The notes below the pieces were generated by a model. The model had not been told where the DNA came from. It did no database searches and saw only the letters and a program-made list of their open reading frames with translations. 64,000 bases of DNA from Schlesneria sp. (GTDB taxonomy: Bacteria; Planctomycetota; Planctomycetia; Planctomycetales; Planctomycetaceae): positions 1 to 64,000 of the forward strand of contig JAQGHU010000074.1 in the NCBI GenBank assembly GCA_028291515.1, read 5' to 3'. This document shows, in pieces, positions 33,498-42,508 of the stretch (its first letter is position 1; the number at the start of each line of letters is the position of its first letter). Both the position numbers and the translations under genes were made by a program.

Positions 33498-34499
33498 CTA
33501 GCCGATTTGCATGGCCAGCTCTTCACTCAAGTCATCTACAATGGCCAACATGTATTTGTGATGACAGTTCCAGAACAATGCCAACGTGCTAACGAAGGTG
33601 CGTGCCGATAGGGCCGAAATCCATCGTGGGTGGGCCCCTTGTTGCTCAATCAACTCAGCCATTTCTGTTATTATTTCCTGCACACTTCGCATGCCAAACA
33701 TTTGCGACGCGTTTCCATCTGTTATCTCGATAATGTCAAGCCATCGGGGCAAGAGACCAAACACTGGAGCGACGAGGAGTGTTAACACCTCGGTCCATTC
33801 GTGTGCGATCGGAACATGTTCGTAACGAATTGAGTGAATGTCATTCGGTGCCATTCCATGAGTTGCGAGAGTGGAGACTCTCGAAATCTCCGACAGCAGA
33901 TTCGAGATCTCTGCGATAATTGCCTTCCAATGCCAGCATGCGAGTTGTCGAGCATTCGGAGGTGTCCCCTGTTGGCTGGCGATGACGGCGGCGAAATCCT
34001 CATCGACTAACCCCCCATGCAGACGCCGACGGTAGATGTCGGCTCCGATTTCGCGTTCGCCGTTTACGACTGTCTCGCTGGTGGGCACGTGCCGTTGCGA
34101 GAGGCGTTGTTTAATGGCGATAAGAATGCGTTCAGGGTTGAAATCCAAAAATGCAATGGCTTGCGTCCGATGCCGCACCAAGCGGCTCAGTGGCACTTCC
34201 AAAATCCTTGATAGCGTCATTTTCTGCGAGTGAATTATTGCATCGACTTGCAGCAAGTCTTGCATATCGTCAACTCGAAGATTGAATTCAGATTGCGACA
34301 ACCCCGGGAGATCCGGTTTGCCAGATTCTCCGTCGAGACCGTCTCCCGCAAAGACCGATATTGCTGCTGCACATTGCAGATGACGCATCTCCTCGGCATT
34401 TCGCCGTCTCCCTTCGGCCTTGCTTGCGCGTTGAAATTCAGGCAGGGGCGGATGAAGGGTCAAGCTCAGAGAACTGGCAGCCTCAGTGTGCAAGCTCAT
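33498..34499 (-). CDS. Orphan protein, unknown (cargo of element 1)
   Basis: This 333-aa protein is mostly helical. One moderately hydrophobic segment (WTEVLTLLVAPVFGLLPRWL) lies near residue 230, and a C-terminal helical part contains RTFVSTLALFWNCHHKYMLA. A GGGAGT lies about 8 nt before ATG 34499. It lies 77 nt upstream of the gene at 32614 and probably shares its transcript. No family recognised. Confidence 0.6.
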   Translation of the reverse strand: MSLHTEAASSLSLTLHPPLPEFQRASKAEGRRRNAEEMRHLQCAAAISVFAGDGLDGESGKPDLPGLSQSEFNLRVDDMQDLLQVDAIIHSQKMTLSRILEVPLSRLVRHRTQAIAFLDFNPERILIAIKQRLSQRHVPTSETVVNGEREIGADIYRRRLHGGLVDEDFAAVIASQQGTPPNARQLACWHWKAIIAEISNLLSEISRVSTLATHGMAPNDIHSIRYEHVPIAHEWTEVLTLLVAPVFGLLPRWLDIIEITDGNASQMFGMRSVQEIITEMAELIEQQGAHPRWISALSARTFVSTLALFWNCHHKYMLAIVDDLSEELAMQIG

Positions 34500-34626
34500 T
34501 TCAGTGTTACTCCCACTTACCAAAAAGTGCACTGCAGTGACCGTCTAGCAACTTTCCGTTTGAACGAGAGAGATCGTACCACGCCGAAGACCAATTTGTC
34601 CGAAACCGCGCACATCCGACATTTTT

Positions 34627-34986
34627 TTAGCGGTCAAGTTCGAAACCTCCTGAACCAAGTTCCGGGGGTTTGTCTGCCAGTTCCGGATGCATCGCAATGA
34701 TGGCTTCACGAAGTTCGTGGTTTGCCTGTTTCAATACCCCAGCGTAAGCAGAGCAGTAGACTCGAGACGATGCCCGACCAGCGAATTCTGTGACACGGAT
34801 GCCGCTATTCCAAAGCGTTTCGCTCCAGAGTAAATCCAATTGCGATCGCTCGTGGAACGGGAAGATATGCCTCCGCTCCGAGACGAATTTACGAAGGGAT
34901 CGCCAATCCTGCAAATGGGCTTTGACAATTGGTTTCCAGTATTCTGGATCATCTCCAGGTGTGAATTCCGTATCCGATTCTGTCAT
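34627..34986 (-). CDS. Small orphan protein, unknown
   Basis: This 119-aa protein is rich in aromatic and acidic residues (YWKPIVKAHLQDWRSLRKFV; PFHERSQLDLLWSETLWNSG) and ends in a Pro/Gly-rich tail. It lies 127 nt upstream of the 333-aa orphan on the same strand. No motif or family is recognised, so it could be a regulator or small partner of the two following genes. Confidence 0.5.
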   Translation of the reverse strand: MTESDTEFTPGDDPEYWKPIVKAHLQDWRSLRKFVSERRHIFPFHERSQLDLLWSETLWNSGIRVTEFAGRASSRVYCSAYAGVLKQANHELREAIIAMHPELADKPPELGSGGFELDR

Positions 34987-35228
34987 CGGTCAAAGATGAC
35001 ACAAAATTGTTACCCAATCCTTAATGAGGATAACAGCATATCTGCGAGCGATCCCCAAAATCGCCGGAGGGAGCGTGTCACGATCCCAAATGGCCAATGC
35101 GGGCGTAATATCTGGATCGTATTGATTTGTGCCCTGATGTCTGGTGTGTCGTTTTTAATTCCTGAGCCATTACATCTCCTTCTGGCACTCGAAGTCTCGA
35201 TTCCGGATTCTGTGTCCGGCGGTTCTAA

Positions 35229-35432
35229 CTACCTTGGCTTCAAGCTATCAAGATACTCGCCCCACCATTGCATCATCTCACTGTGAGCCAGTTGACGTTC
35301 GATGACATCCGCTCGAAACCCGTTCTCATTGAGAATGGTGCTGGCGGTACTGCGGAAGCCATGCCCAGTCGTGCGAGAATGGTATCCCATGCGGTAAAGG
35401 GCATACAGCATGGTATTCTCGCTCATGAACAT
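35229..35432 (-). pseudogene. C-terminal remnant of a P4-type tyrosine integrase
   Basis: The 67 residues MFMSENTMLYALYRMGYHSR, TGHGFRSTASTILNENGFRA and DVIERQLAH match the end of the catalytic domain of P4-like integrases. The HGFRSTAST box supplies H-x-x-R and QLAH the following His. The nucleophilic Tyr region is replaced by SEMMQWWGEYLDSLKPR, and everything N-terminal is missing. It is a decayed integrase pointing towards module 1 and lies 150 nt from the tRNA-Gly fragment, so it marks an older insertion at this boundary. Confidence 0.75.
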
Positions 35433-35540
35433 TGCCGGGTTCTGCTGGTTTGAAAGAAGGTATTTCCGATATCTTCTGCAATTCCCGGAAAACCGCCACC
35501 GCCTGTTTCTACAACTGGACGGCTCTCTTCGACCAGATGT

Positions 35541-35560
35541 ACTTGCACTTCACTTGCACT
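35541..35560 (+). repeat. Integrase arm-site-like direct repeats, left pair
   Basis: Two copies of ACTTGCACT (35541-35549 and 35552-35560) lie to the left of the tRNA-Gly fragment. The same 9-mer occurs twice to its right at 35688-35705, so the core is bracketed by paired sites. Confidence 0.7.
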
Positions 35561-35584
35561 CATCTGTAAGTCATTGAATTATAA

Positions 35585-35613
35585 TGGAGCGGGTGAAGGG
35601 AATCGAACCCTCG
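35585..35613 (-). other. 3' fragment of tRNA-Gly (attachment-site core)
   Basis: Read on the minus strand, the fragment has a T arm (GAGGG-TTCGATT-CCCTT), the 3' acceptor strand CACCCGC, and TCCA at the end. This matches the 3' end of tRNA-Gly. No 5' half or anticodon arm precedes it, so it is not a functional tRNA but a copy carried by an element that integrates at a tRNA-Gly gene. An integrase gene follows at 35723. Confidence 0.75.
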
Positions 35614-35687
35614 TATGCAGTGCAGTGGTTTACAGTGGTGTCATGTGCTGAATTTCCTTGGCTGATCGCATCAAGTGGCGTATACTT

Positions 35688-35705
35688 ACTTGCACTACTT
35701 GCACT
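35688..35705 (+). repeat. Integrase arm-site-like direct repeats, right pair
   Basis: Two abutting copies of ACTTGCACT (35688-35696 and 35697-35705) lie between the tRNA-Gly fragment and the integrase start. They mirror the left pair at 35541-35560. Confidence 0.7.
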
Positions 35706-35722
35706 GTGTACGTCTTGGGGTT

Positions 35723-36754
35723 ATGGCTTATTTGTACAAAAAATCTCGGTCGCCTTTTTGGTACGTCGTTTATTTTGACGCCGATAGGAAAGAAGTACAT
35801 CGCTCTACCGGCCTCCGTGCGGACGATCCGAACGATACGGCCAAAGCAAAGGCTTTGCGTGCGGAACTCGAAGCAAAAGAACACCATCGCGTGCCGGTGG
35901 TCAACAAAGAAAGTTGGGATGCCTGGGTTCCTAAGTATCTGGAACGGCACTGCGAGACGAAGCGGACGTTGGAACGCTACACAGGCAATTGGAAGTGGCT
36001 TTCACTCTGGCTCCAGACCCAACGTCTGCACTCCTCGCGAGCCATCACGTACCGCAACGCTCTTGAATACATTGAGTGGCGCACAACCTTCAAGAAGAAG
36101 AGCGGAAGAAGTGTTGGACGTAACACGGCGGTCATGGAATTGAAGCTGCTTGCGATGATTTTGGGCGAAGCTGTGCGGCTGGGCCATGCTGAATCGAATC
36201 CGCTTTTGAGCCTCAAACTAAAGCGAGACAAATCCGCGAAGAAGCCGGAATTGACCGATGAGGATATCACCGTAATCAGGGAAGCCCTGAAAACCGAGCC
36301 AGTATGGATGCAGTTCGCATTTGAAATCTCACTACACACCGGTTGTCGGTTGCGAGAAACACGACTGCCTCTGGAGTGCCTGGATTTTGCGGAGAACAAG
36401 ATTACGTTTCCATCCCCCAAGGGTGGTGAAGATCGGGCCTTCTCAATTCCGATGCCATCCGCCCTGCGTCCGTTATTGGAACGCATTCGCAAGTCCAAGC
36501 GGAAATTCACCCTGGAACTTCCCTTTCAGCCATCACGTCGCTGGCAGCAATTCTTCATCAAAATCAAAAAACCACACCTGTGTTTTCACTGTCTGCGAGT
36601 CACGTATGTCAATCGTCTGCGCCGTGCCGGAGTCCCCCGCGAAGTGGCCATGCGGCTGGTGAACCATGCGTCGGAACTAGTTCATCAGGTGTATCAGCGC
36701 GAAAAAGTCGATGATGTGGCACAGTGGCGTGACGCGGTACAGTTTCCCGCGTGA
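35723..36754 (+). CDS. Tyrosine recombinase / integrase (element 2)
   Basis: This 343-aa site-specific recombinase has an N-terminal region with SRSPFWYVVYFDADRKEVHR, a core-binding domain (about 60-155) and a catalytic domain. Seen are Arg in HTGCRLRETRLP (about 208), H-x-x-R in HCLRVTYVNRLRRAG (about 289-292), His in LVNHASE and the Tyr in VHQVYQREKV (about 324). ATG 35723 is preferred over a start at 35675, which would add residues overlapping the repeats. It lies beside a tRNA-Gly 3' fragment, its probable att core. Confidence 0.9.
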   Translation: MAYLYKKSRSPFWYVVYFDADRKEVHRSTGLRADDPNDTAKAKALRAELEAKEHHRVPVVNKESWDAWVPKYLERHCETKRTLERYTGNWKWLSLWLQTQRLHSSRAITYRNALEYIEWRTTFKKKSGRSVGRNTAVMELKLLAMILGEAVRLGHAESNPLLSLKLKRDKSAKKPELTDEDITVIREALKTEPVWMQFAFEISLHTGCRLRETRLPLECLDFAENKITFPSPKGGEDRAFSIPMPSALRPLLERIRKSKRKFTLELPFQPSRRWQQFFIKIKKPHLCFHCLRVTYVNRLRRAGVPREVAMRLVNHASELVHQVYQREKVDDVAQWRDAVQFPA

Positions 36755-36798
36755 CAGTTCACGAGTGGCCGATCAACGCTCCATGTGTCGGCTGTCGA

Positions 36799-37122
36799 TC
36801 AGACGTCGAGCAAAATCTGTGCTGCACGCGGGGGCAAGGTTGAAGCGGAGTCAGTGTCGCTTTGATGGTGCGGCAGTTCTTCGTGCTGGCTGGCAAATCC
36901 AGTTTGGCCCGTGCGCCACTGAACGAAATCCTGCCAGAAGATGACACCGCGAAAGGCTGGAAAACCGGCAAGGTGAAACCAGCAGCGAGCCGTTGAATAG
37001 GATACTCCGGCGCAAACGGCGAACTCCTTTGCGTTCAACGCCTGATCCAGGCGGCGTTTTTCCAAGACGGATTCAAGCGAGATGCCTTGCAGTTGCTTGT
37101 CCTCTGTGTGGTGCGATTTCAT
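36799..37122 (-). CDS. HTH excisionase-like protein (element 2)
   Basis: This 107-aa protein carries a MerR/Xis-like winged helix: LNAKEFAVCAGVSYSTARCW followed by FHLAGFPAFRGVIFWQDFVQWR. The short size, the position between the integrase and the relaxase genes, and the fold suggest a recombination directionality factor. It could instead repress the transfer genes. It is convergent with the integrase (44 nt between stops). Confidence 0.65.
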   Translation of the reverse strand: MKSHHTEDKQLQGISLESVLEKRRLDQALNAKEFAVCAGVSYSTARCWFHLAGFPAFRGVIFWQDFVQWRTGQTGFASQHEELPHHQSDTDSASTLPPRAAQILLDV

Positions 37123-37143
37123 AGTGGTACTTCCGTCCTCTCC

Positions 37144-37659
37144 TCAATGTAAAAACGATGGTGCTTTCTTCTGGAGCCACTCGTTGAGTGACTCCTGTGT
37201 TTCAAATTGTTCGATTTGAATGCTGTCGATTGTCGGCCCGGTCTCACCCACTTGACGGATTTCTTCGTCGGTCATTTCTCGTATCCAGACGATGCGATGA
37301 CGTTGCAGGCCGGAAGTGGTGAGGTTCGTATTGGTGTCGGCCAGCGGCTGGTCGAGATTGCTTCCCCGGATGAGGACGAGATAAACGACATCACCCGAGA
37401 ACTTCAGCAGCAGCCCGTCTGAGGGGTTGAACTGCCAGTTTCCCAGCCAGGTATAAGGAAACCAAATACTGTTTCCACTCTGGAAGCGGACCTCGATGGC
37501 TTCGGCGCGATCGCGGATGCCGCGCAGATAGCCAAACGCGGCACATGATCCCTCGCCAGCTTCGTCATCTGATTCCTTCGCTCGTACACGCGGGAGATGT
37601 CCCGCGAGATGCCCGTTGTTACGCGCGCCATCCTGATGATGCTTTCTGTCATCGGTCAT
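37144..37659 (-). CDS. Unknown protein coupled to the relaxase gene
   Basis: This 171-aa protein has a polar N-terminus (DDRKHHQDGARNNGHLAGHL). A beta-rich domain follows (EVRFQSGNSIWFPYTWLGNW; LLLKFSGDVVYLVLIRGSNLD) and then HRIVWIREMTDEEIRQV. Its ATG (37659) lies inside the end of the relaxase gene, overlapping by 11 nt, so it is probably translated together with it. No family recognised. A relaxosome accessory role is a guess from position only. Confidence 0.6.
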   Translation of the reverse strand: MTDDRKHHQDGARNNGHLAGHLPRVRAKESDDEAGEGSCAAFGYLRGIRDRAEAIEVRFQSGNSIWFPYTWLGNWQFNPSDGLLLKFSGDVVYLVLIRGSNLDQPLADTNTNLTTSGLQRHRIVWIREMTDEEIRQVGETGPTIDSIQIEQFETQESLNEWLQKKAPSFLH

Positions 37660-40333
37660 GGTCCATCTCCCGTATTGTTGGGGACACTTTTACTGGTTGC
37701 AATCCATCATTTCGTGCGGCGAGCAGACCGCGTGTAGCTGGCCGTCGTTTCGATGGCCGACTACGCGGCCGAGGTTTTTCTGGCGGGATACCGGCAAGCT
37801 CGCTTGCGGAAATCGAGTTGTCCTGCCTGCTCATCGCCCGGAGTAACTCGTTTCTGTCATCGGTGAATATTTCGGCCCTTTCCTTGCCACGTGTCAGCGC
37901 AACGTAAGCCGTGCGCTGATCGGTGGCCGGTAACGATTCACTGGACAGCCCGACGAATACCTTATCCACCGTCACGCCCTGGCTGGCGTGGCTGGTGGCG
38001 ACGTAACCGTGAGTCATGTGGCCGAAGTCGTGGTCGACGATCCAGCCGTGATCGACGATCACGTCACCTTGTTTTGTAAAGCCCTGAATGGTCATGAGCG
38101 ATCCGTTCGACAATCGATGTTTCCCATCCTTTGTCTTGCCACCCGCCGTCATGCGAATCCGGTCACCAATGCCCAGGGAAAGTTGGATCGGCCGGTAGAC
38201 CTCGAAACGATTCGCCAGTTCGACGGGCGGGTTTTCTGAATCGCTGACGAGCAGGCGGGAGCCTTTATTGAAGCCCTTCGCATTCTGCTGAAACTGCACC
38301 AAGTCCCCAGGTGAATACTCCGTGGGGTCCGATTTCTGCGCATCGGTCAAGTGGGCAGGGACCCAGGCTGTCACGACGCGCTCGTTGCCGATCCTTCCCT
38401 GTGCTTTCAGCCCGTCGCGGATTGAATCCGTGATGCGATCACCTTCCGCGTGCGTCGGTGATACCACCAGCGCCGATTTGAATTCACCGCCCTTTTTCTT
38501 TTCCTGTGTGGCGGACAGGTACGCCGCCGCGAGTTGCAGGTTACGGTCCTTGTCCGCCACCTGCTTGATCCAGCCGAGTTTATCCAATTCATTGAACGCA
38601 TCTTCCGTCCGACCTTCGCTCAGCGCTTGTGCCGCCACCTTATAGTCTCCCTGCTGGCGCAGGATTTCCGTGACTTCCGCCACCGGCAATCCTGCCCGTT
38701 GCTCCAGCAGCTTGAGCGGTTCCCCTGCTGTCACACTCCGGTGTTGCCTGCGATCTCCCACAAGAATCAGCCGAGCATTGACGCCTTCTGCCACGTCAAA
38801 GACGTTTTTCATGTCGCGAGTCCCGAGAAGACTGGCTTCATCGATGAGGATCACGCCGTCTCGGGCAGACTGTTGCATCTCTGGATCTTTGAGAAATCGC
38901 GCGACGGTATCGGCGTTGGCGAAACCCGCTTCACCGCGTAGCACATCGCGGCTGGCCTTCACGGACTGCGCCAGGGCGACCACAGGCCGACCGGTTTCGG
39001 CCAGCGCCTCACCGATTTCCTGTTCCAGGGTGGTTTTGCCCGTTCCAGCCACACCACGGATAATCATCACCCGGTCACGCGATCCCAGCACGTGGGAGAC
39101 AGCCGCCTTTTGCCCGTCATTGAACCAGGTGCGTGAACACGGTCGCTCGGGATTGCCGAGCGGCCTGCACCGGCCTCGGGAATTCTTGGCAAAGTCGACG
39201 ACCCGTGTCTCCAGTGACAACATCTCCTGTGTCGTCGCCATGTCTCGCCCGTCGATACCGCTGCGAACCAGGGGACGGGCGCGAAGTTCCTTCGTGGCAT
39301 CCTCGACGGTCACGGAACCCAGCCCGCGTTTCAGTGCTTCGGTCAGCAGCTTGCGTTCCGGCACCACTGCGTCGCGCTCGAAACTGTGCTCGATCGCGTG
39401 ATCAACTGCCCGACCCTCATTCCGTTCGGGGCGGTCTGCCGCCCGTTCGCGGCGATGAATCGCCGCCAGCGTTTCGCGTTCGCTGTCCGACATGCGGGCA
39501 TTCCATTCCTTGCGAAGCGATGCCCAGTTCAACGCCTTACCTTTTTTCTCCCGCGTTTCCGCTCCCAATTCTGCCTTGCGGTCGGGATCGAGAATGCCCC
39601 GTTGCTCGGCTACCTTTTCAATCAGGGCCGTCCGACGGGAAAAACGTTTCAAGACGTCCGCCGGTACTCCGGCGATTTCAAAATCGTCACGTTTCCTTGT
39701 GACACCAAATCCCAAATCCTGGAGATTATTGGCGAGGCGGACACGGAAGGCCGACTGAAAATACGGTGCGTCGCGTTTCAGCTCCCGGAATTGACCGGCT
39801 TTCCAGCGGTCTTCTTGCTGGTCCCAAGTGGTGTTGAACACGAAGGCGTGAGCGTGGAGTTGTGGGTCGGGGAGCCCATCCACCGGGCGCGACGTCGTAT
39901 GAATGAATTCCGCCCAGACCATGTTGCCAGTCGTGCGGTTCAAATCCTGATGGCCCCTGCGGACCCGCGTTTTCATCTCAGTTTCCATCTCGCGCATCGT
40001 GTCATCGACCGCGCCGCGAAATGCGTTCAAGATGTCTTCATCGCCACTCATCGCGTACAGCACGGAGACCGACTTCGGCACCGAAAAGGTGAAGTCGTAC
40101 CCTACAGTTCTCTCGGTGCGCGTTCGTACCGTCAGAGGTTCGCCAGTCCGAGGGTCGAGATTGTCGCAAAGCCGTTCAAAAGAGAATTTGTCTACCGTCC
40201 CTGACAGCCCCAGGCGATCTGCGCCCTTGCCGCCCCAGGAACCCACGAGTTCCTGCCCCTCGCTGTAATAATCCGCCGTCGCGTAATAGCGTTTGGCGTC
40301 CTTGGCACTTTCCTGTTGCGAGATACGGATCAT
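37649..40333 (-). CDS. MobF-family relaxase-helicase (TrwC/TraI-like)
   Basis: This 894-aa protein would nick oriT, stay bound to the 5' end and unwind the transferred strand. The N-terminal relaxase domain has paired tyrosines (Tyr16-17 and Tyr22-23, in RYYATADYY) and the HUH box DPQLHAHAFVFN (His160, His162). The RecD-like helicase half has Walker A GVAGTGKTT (about 427-434), the Walker B-like ILIDEASLLG (about 492) and a late SHASQGVTVDKV motif. The family and length fit conjugative or mobilizable elements. A second gene overlaps its 3' end. The coupling ATPase lies 6.5 kb away in module 1. No mating-pore genes are present in the window. Confidence 0.92.
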   Translation of the reverse strand: MIRISQQESAKDAKRYYATADYYSEGQELVGSWGGKGADRLGLSGTVDKFSFERLCDNLDPRTGEPLTVRTRTERTVGYDFTFSVPKSVSVLYAMSGDEDILNAFRGAVDDTMREMETEMKTRVRRGHQDLNRTTGNMVWAEFIHTTSRPVDGLPDPQLHAHAFVFNTTWDQQEDRWKAGQFRELKRDAPYFQSAFRVRLANNLQDLGFGVTRKRDDFEIAGVPADVLKRFSRRTALIEKVAEQRGILDPDRKAELGAETREKKGKALNWASLRKEWNARMSDSERETLAAIHRRERAADRPERNEGRAVDHAIEHSFERDAVVPERKLLTEALKRGLGSVTVEDATKELRARPLVRSGIDGRDMATTQEMLSLETRVVDFAKNSRGRCRPLGNPERPCSRTWFNDGQKAAVSHVLGSRDRVMIIRGVAGTGKTTLEQEIGEALAETGRPVVALAQSVKASRDVLRGEAGFANADTVARFLKDPEMQQSARDGVILIDEASLLGTRDMKNVFDVAEGVNARLILVGDRRQHRSVTAGEPLKLLEQRAGLPVAEVTEILRQQGDYKVAAQALSEGRTEDAFNELDKLGWIKQVADKDRNLQLAAAYLSATQEKKKGGEFKSALVVSPTHAEGDRITDSIRDGLKAQGRIGNERVVTAWVPAHLTDAQKSDPTEYSPGDLVQFQQNAKGFNKGSRLLVSDSENPPVELANRFEVYRPIQLSLGIGDRIRMTAGGKTKDGKHRLSNGSLMTIQGFTKQGDVIVDHGWIVDHDFGHMTHGYVATSHASQGVTVDKVFVGLSSESLPATDQRTAYVALTRGKERAEIFTDDRNELLRAMSRQDNSISASELAGIPPEKPRPRSRPSKRRPATRGLLAARNDGLQPVKVSPTIREMDHDR

Positions 40334-40705
40334 GCCTCATTTTAGAATAACACAGATTCGTTAATGAGAAGTTAACGGATTTGCTCTAAGCCATAGCCAG
40401 CCTTTGTTTCCAGCGTTTGCACTTCTCGCGATGCGACCGAATTGTGATTGAAATGCCACCCTTGGGCGATCGACAAGTCACCCGCAACTGCAACCCATTT
40501 GCAGTTTTTCTGAACTGCTCTTGCAGGACACTTGGGCCGAGAAACGTATGACTCGGGGGAACAGTCGGGCATCAGTAACGATGCCGGTCTCCCGATCGGA
40601 TTGTTGGCTTCGATTGCTACCATGCCAACCCGAACCGCCGTGTACAATAAAGTGTCCTCCCCTTCGAACGGCAGATGGTCGATCATTCCCGACTGAAGAA
40701 ATACA
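40334..40705. other. Divergent region between relaxase and DUF4209 genes, possible oriT
   Basis: No gene is seen in these 372 nt. A perfect inverted repeat CGTTAA-N7-TTAACG lies at 40359-40377, just upstream of the relaxase start. It could be an operator for relaxase control or part of oriT, since MobF oriT sites often adjoin the relaxase gene. No known nick sequence is recognised. Confidence 0.35.
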
Positions 40706-42508
40706 ATGGAATTACTACATCTTGGAAGCCTCTGCTTCGACGGAGATGCGTTGGTCACGGCAATTCGATTGGTTGACTTGACCCGGTTCGAGCATCCAAC
40801 ATGCGACCACTTTGCAATTGCATTTGCTCAGCAAATCGGCCACTCCGCCGACCTGGCCGATCCACTACGGTTTCTCGGCGTAGTCTGTAGCTGGCGGCTT
40901 CGTCCTGATGATCAGCATCAGCCGTTTGATTTTCTCTGGGGCCCATTCAATTCAGACCAACTCACGGCCGAGCAATTAGAGGCATTGTCCTTGGCGGCTT
41001 CCCAGGATTTAGACCCGGAATTGCGATCGTTGTTCGCAGACCTGGTCTGGCTTCGTCAGCGAAAACACCAATTTGCGCGAATGGCAGCAGAGCAGTATCT
41101 GGCCTCTGCCGAGCGGCTCATTGCCGGGGAAAAAATACTGGGAGAGGCCGAGCGAATGACCCGAGCGATTCAGCTCGCCAGGACGGTCGGACGCTCCGAT
41201 GGATTCTTGGCAATCATCGTCGAACGCCTCACGCAGATTGCCGAACGACCATCCCTCTTAAACTGTACCCTGAACTCCTGCCTGCAAGCCTTGTCCAGGT
41301 CACCGAAAACGGACCCGCGGTGGCTATACGGTATCGCTGTTGACCGCGCCCGGTCGATTCCAGACGAAGTTTCCCAGATCCATTGGGAACGGTGTTTCTG
41401 GGAGCATGCTGCGAATTACGCGAGGCAGATGAAAGATGACACCGCTGCACGAGATGCTCTTTTGGCTGCGGCCCGTACCTATGAACGCGAGGCTCAGCTT
41501 GCGCCTCTGCAGGCAATCGCGGCCCATTTCTGGCATCTGGCCCTCAATGCCTACCGCAACATACAGGGTGCTGATGCTGATCGCGAAAGGGTCCACAAAC
41601 TTCACTTGGCGGCTCAGTCTCACATCAAGAACGAAATGGTTTGCATCGATGATTTTTCAGATGACATTTCCGAACTCGTTATGGCCGCACGTGACCGAAT
41701 AACCGGAAAGGAAAAGCGGCAGGCAATCGCTGAATTGGTGCTCGCGTCGCACTGGCTTCCCAAGAATTACCTCAGGAATCAAGCCATTGACGCCTCAAGA
41801 CGGTATGTGTTGCAGCACGTATTTGGGACGGTCCGTTTCGGAAGCACTTGGAAGACTGCTGCAATCGCTCCTGGGGGCTCGACTGATGCTGCCGAACCTG
41901 CCCAGCAACGGCTCCATGCGGACATGTGTCAGCAGTATCGGATTCAACTCCCATACTTGGCTTTCGCAACGATCGAACCCATGCGGGATGAACTTGTCAA
42001 GTTGCATTCTATCACTCTGGATGATATCGCCGAGTTCGTGGCCAGTAGCCCCTTCGTCCCTGCCGGGCATGAATCCATCTTCATCGTCGGACTGCATGCG
42101 GGGATTCACGGAAAGTTCATCGAAGCGATTCACGTGCTGATTCCTCAACTTGAAGAATTACTTCGCTGCCAACTCAACCTAAGGCATGTCATCACCTCAA
42201 GTATCGACGCCGACGGAATCCAGCTGGAGTTCGACTTGAATCGACTTTTGCTCATGCCGGAAACAGAGTCGTTGCTCGGCGAAGACCTGTGCTTCACCTG
42301 TCGGTTTCTCTTTACGGAAAAGCACGGCTACAACCTGCGAAACGAAATGGCCCACGGCATGAGATCTTCTGCAACTTTCTTTTCCGCCGAAGGAGTGTAT
42401 GCCTGGTGGCTTGTCCTGCACCTCGTCGCCAGTCAATACGCGAACGCGCTCCTGAGCACGGGTCCTACAAAGGGAACTGAAACCGAGATGGATGATTTTG
42501 CGATTTAG
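40706..42508 (+). CDS. DUF4209 protein with HEPN-like RNxxxHG motif
   Basis: This 600-aa mainly helical protein has a C-terminal segment RNEMAHGM (near residue 555) that matches the DUF4209 signature RNxxxHG. It also fits the R-x4-H pattern of HEPN ribonucleases. Upstream helical repeats (for example AARDALLAAARTYEREAQLA) may form a scaffold or sensor. HEPN domains commonly act in RNA cleavage by defence or toxin systems, so a defensive role is plausible, but catalysis here is inferred. It is transcribed divergently from the relaxase. No antitoxin-like partner gene is adjacent. Confidence 0.7.
   Translation: MELLHLGSLCFDGDALVTAIRLVDLTRFEHPTCDHFAIAFAQQIGHSADLADPLRFLGVVCSWRLRPDDQHQPFDFLWGPFNSDQLTAEQLEALSLAASQDLDPELRSLFADLVWLRQRKHQFARMAAEQYLASAERLIAGEKILGEAERMTRAIQLARTVGRSDGFLAIIVERLTQIAERPSLLNCTLNSCLQALSRSPKTDPRWLYGIAVDRARSIPDEVSQIHWERCFWEHAANYARQMKDDTAARDALLAAARTYEREAQLAPLQAIAAHFWHLALNAYRNIQGADADRERVHKLHLAAQSHIKNEMVCIDDFSDDISELVMAARDRITGKEKRQAIAELVLASHWLPKNYLRNQAIDASRRYVLQHVFGTVRFGSTWKTAAIAPGGSTDAAEPAQQRLHADMCQQYRIQLPYLAFATIEPMRDELVKLHSITLDDIAEFVASSPFVPAGHESIFIVGLHAGIHGKFIEAIHVLIPQLEELLRCQLNLRHVITSSIDADGIQLEFDLNRLLLMPETESLLGEDLCFTCRFLFTEKHGYNLRNEMAHGMRSSATFFSAEGVYAWWLVLHLVASQYANALLSTGPTKGTETEMDDFAI

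Noticed and set aside
35585-35700. A complete tRNA-Gly gene at the module 2 att site
   Set aside because: Only the T arm, 3' acceptor strand and CCA are present; no anticodon arm, D arm or 5' acceptor strand can be paired.
35584-35778. Plus-strand frame beginning MERVKGIEPSYA
   Set aside because: This is the well-known spurious translation of the complement of a tRNA 3' end; here it reads the tRNA-Gly fragment.
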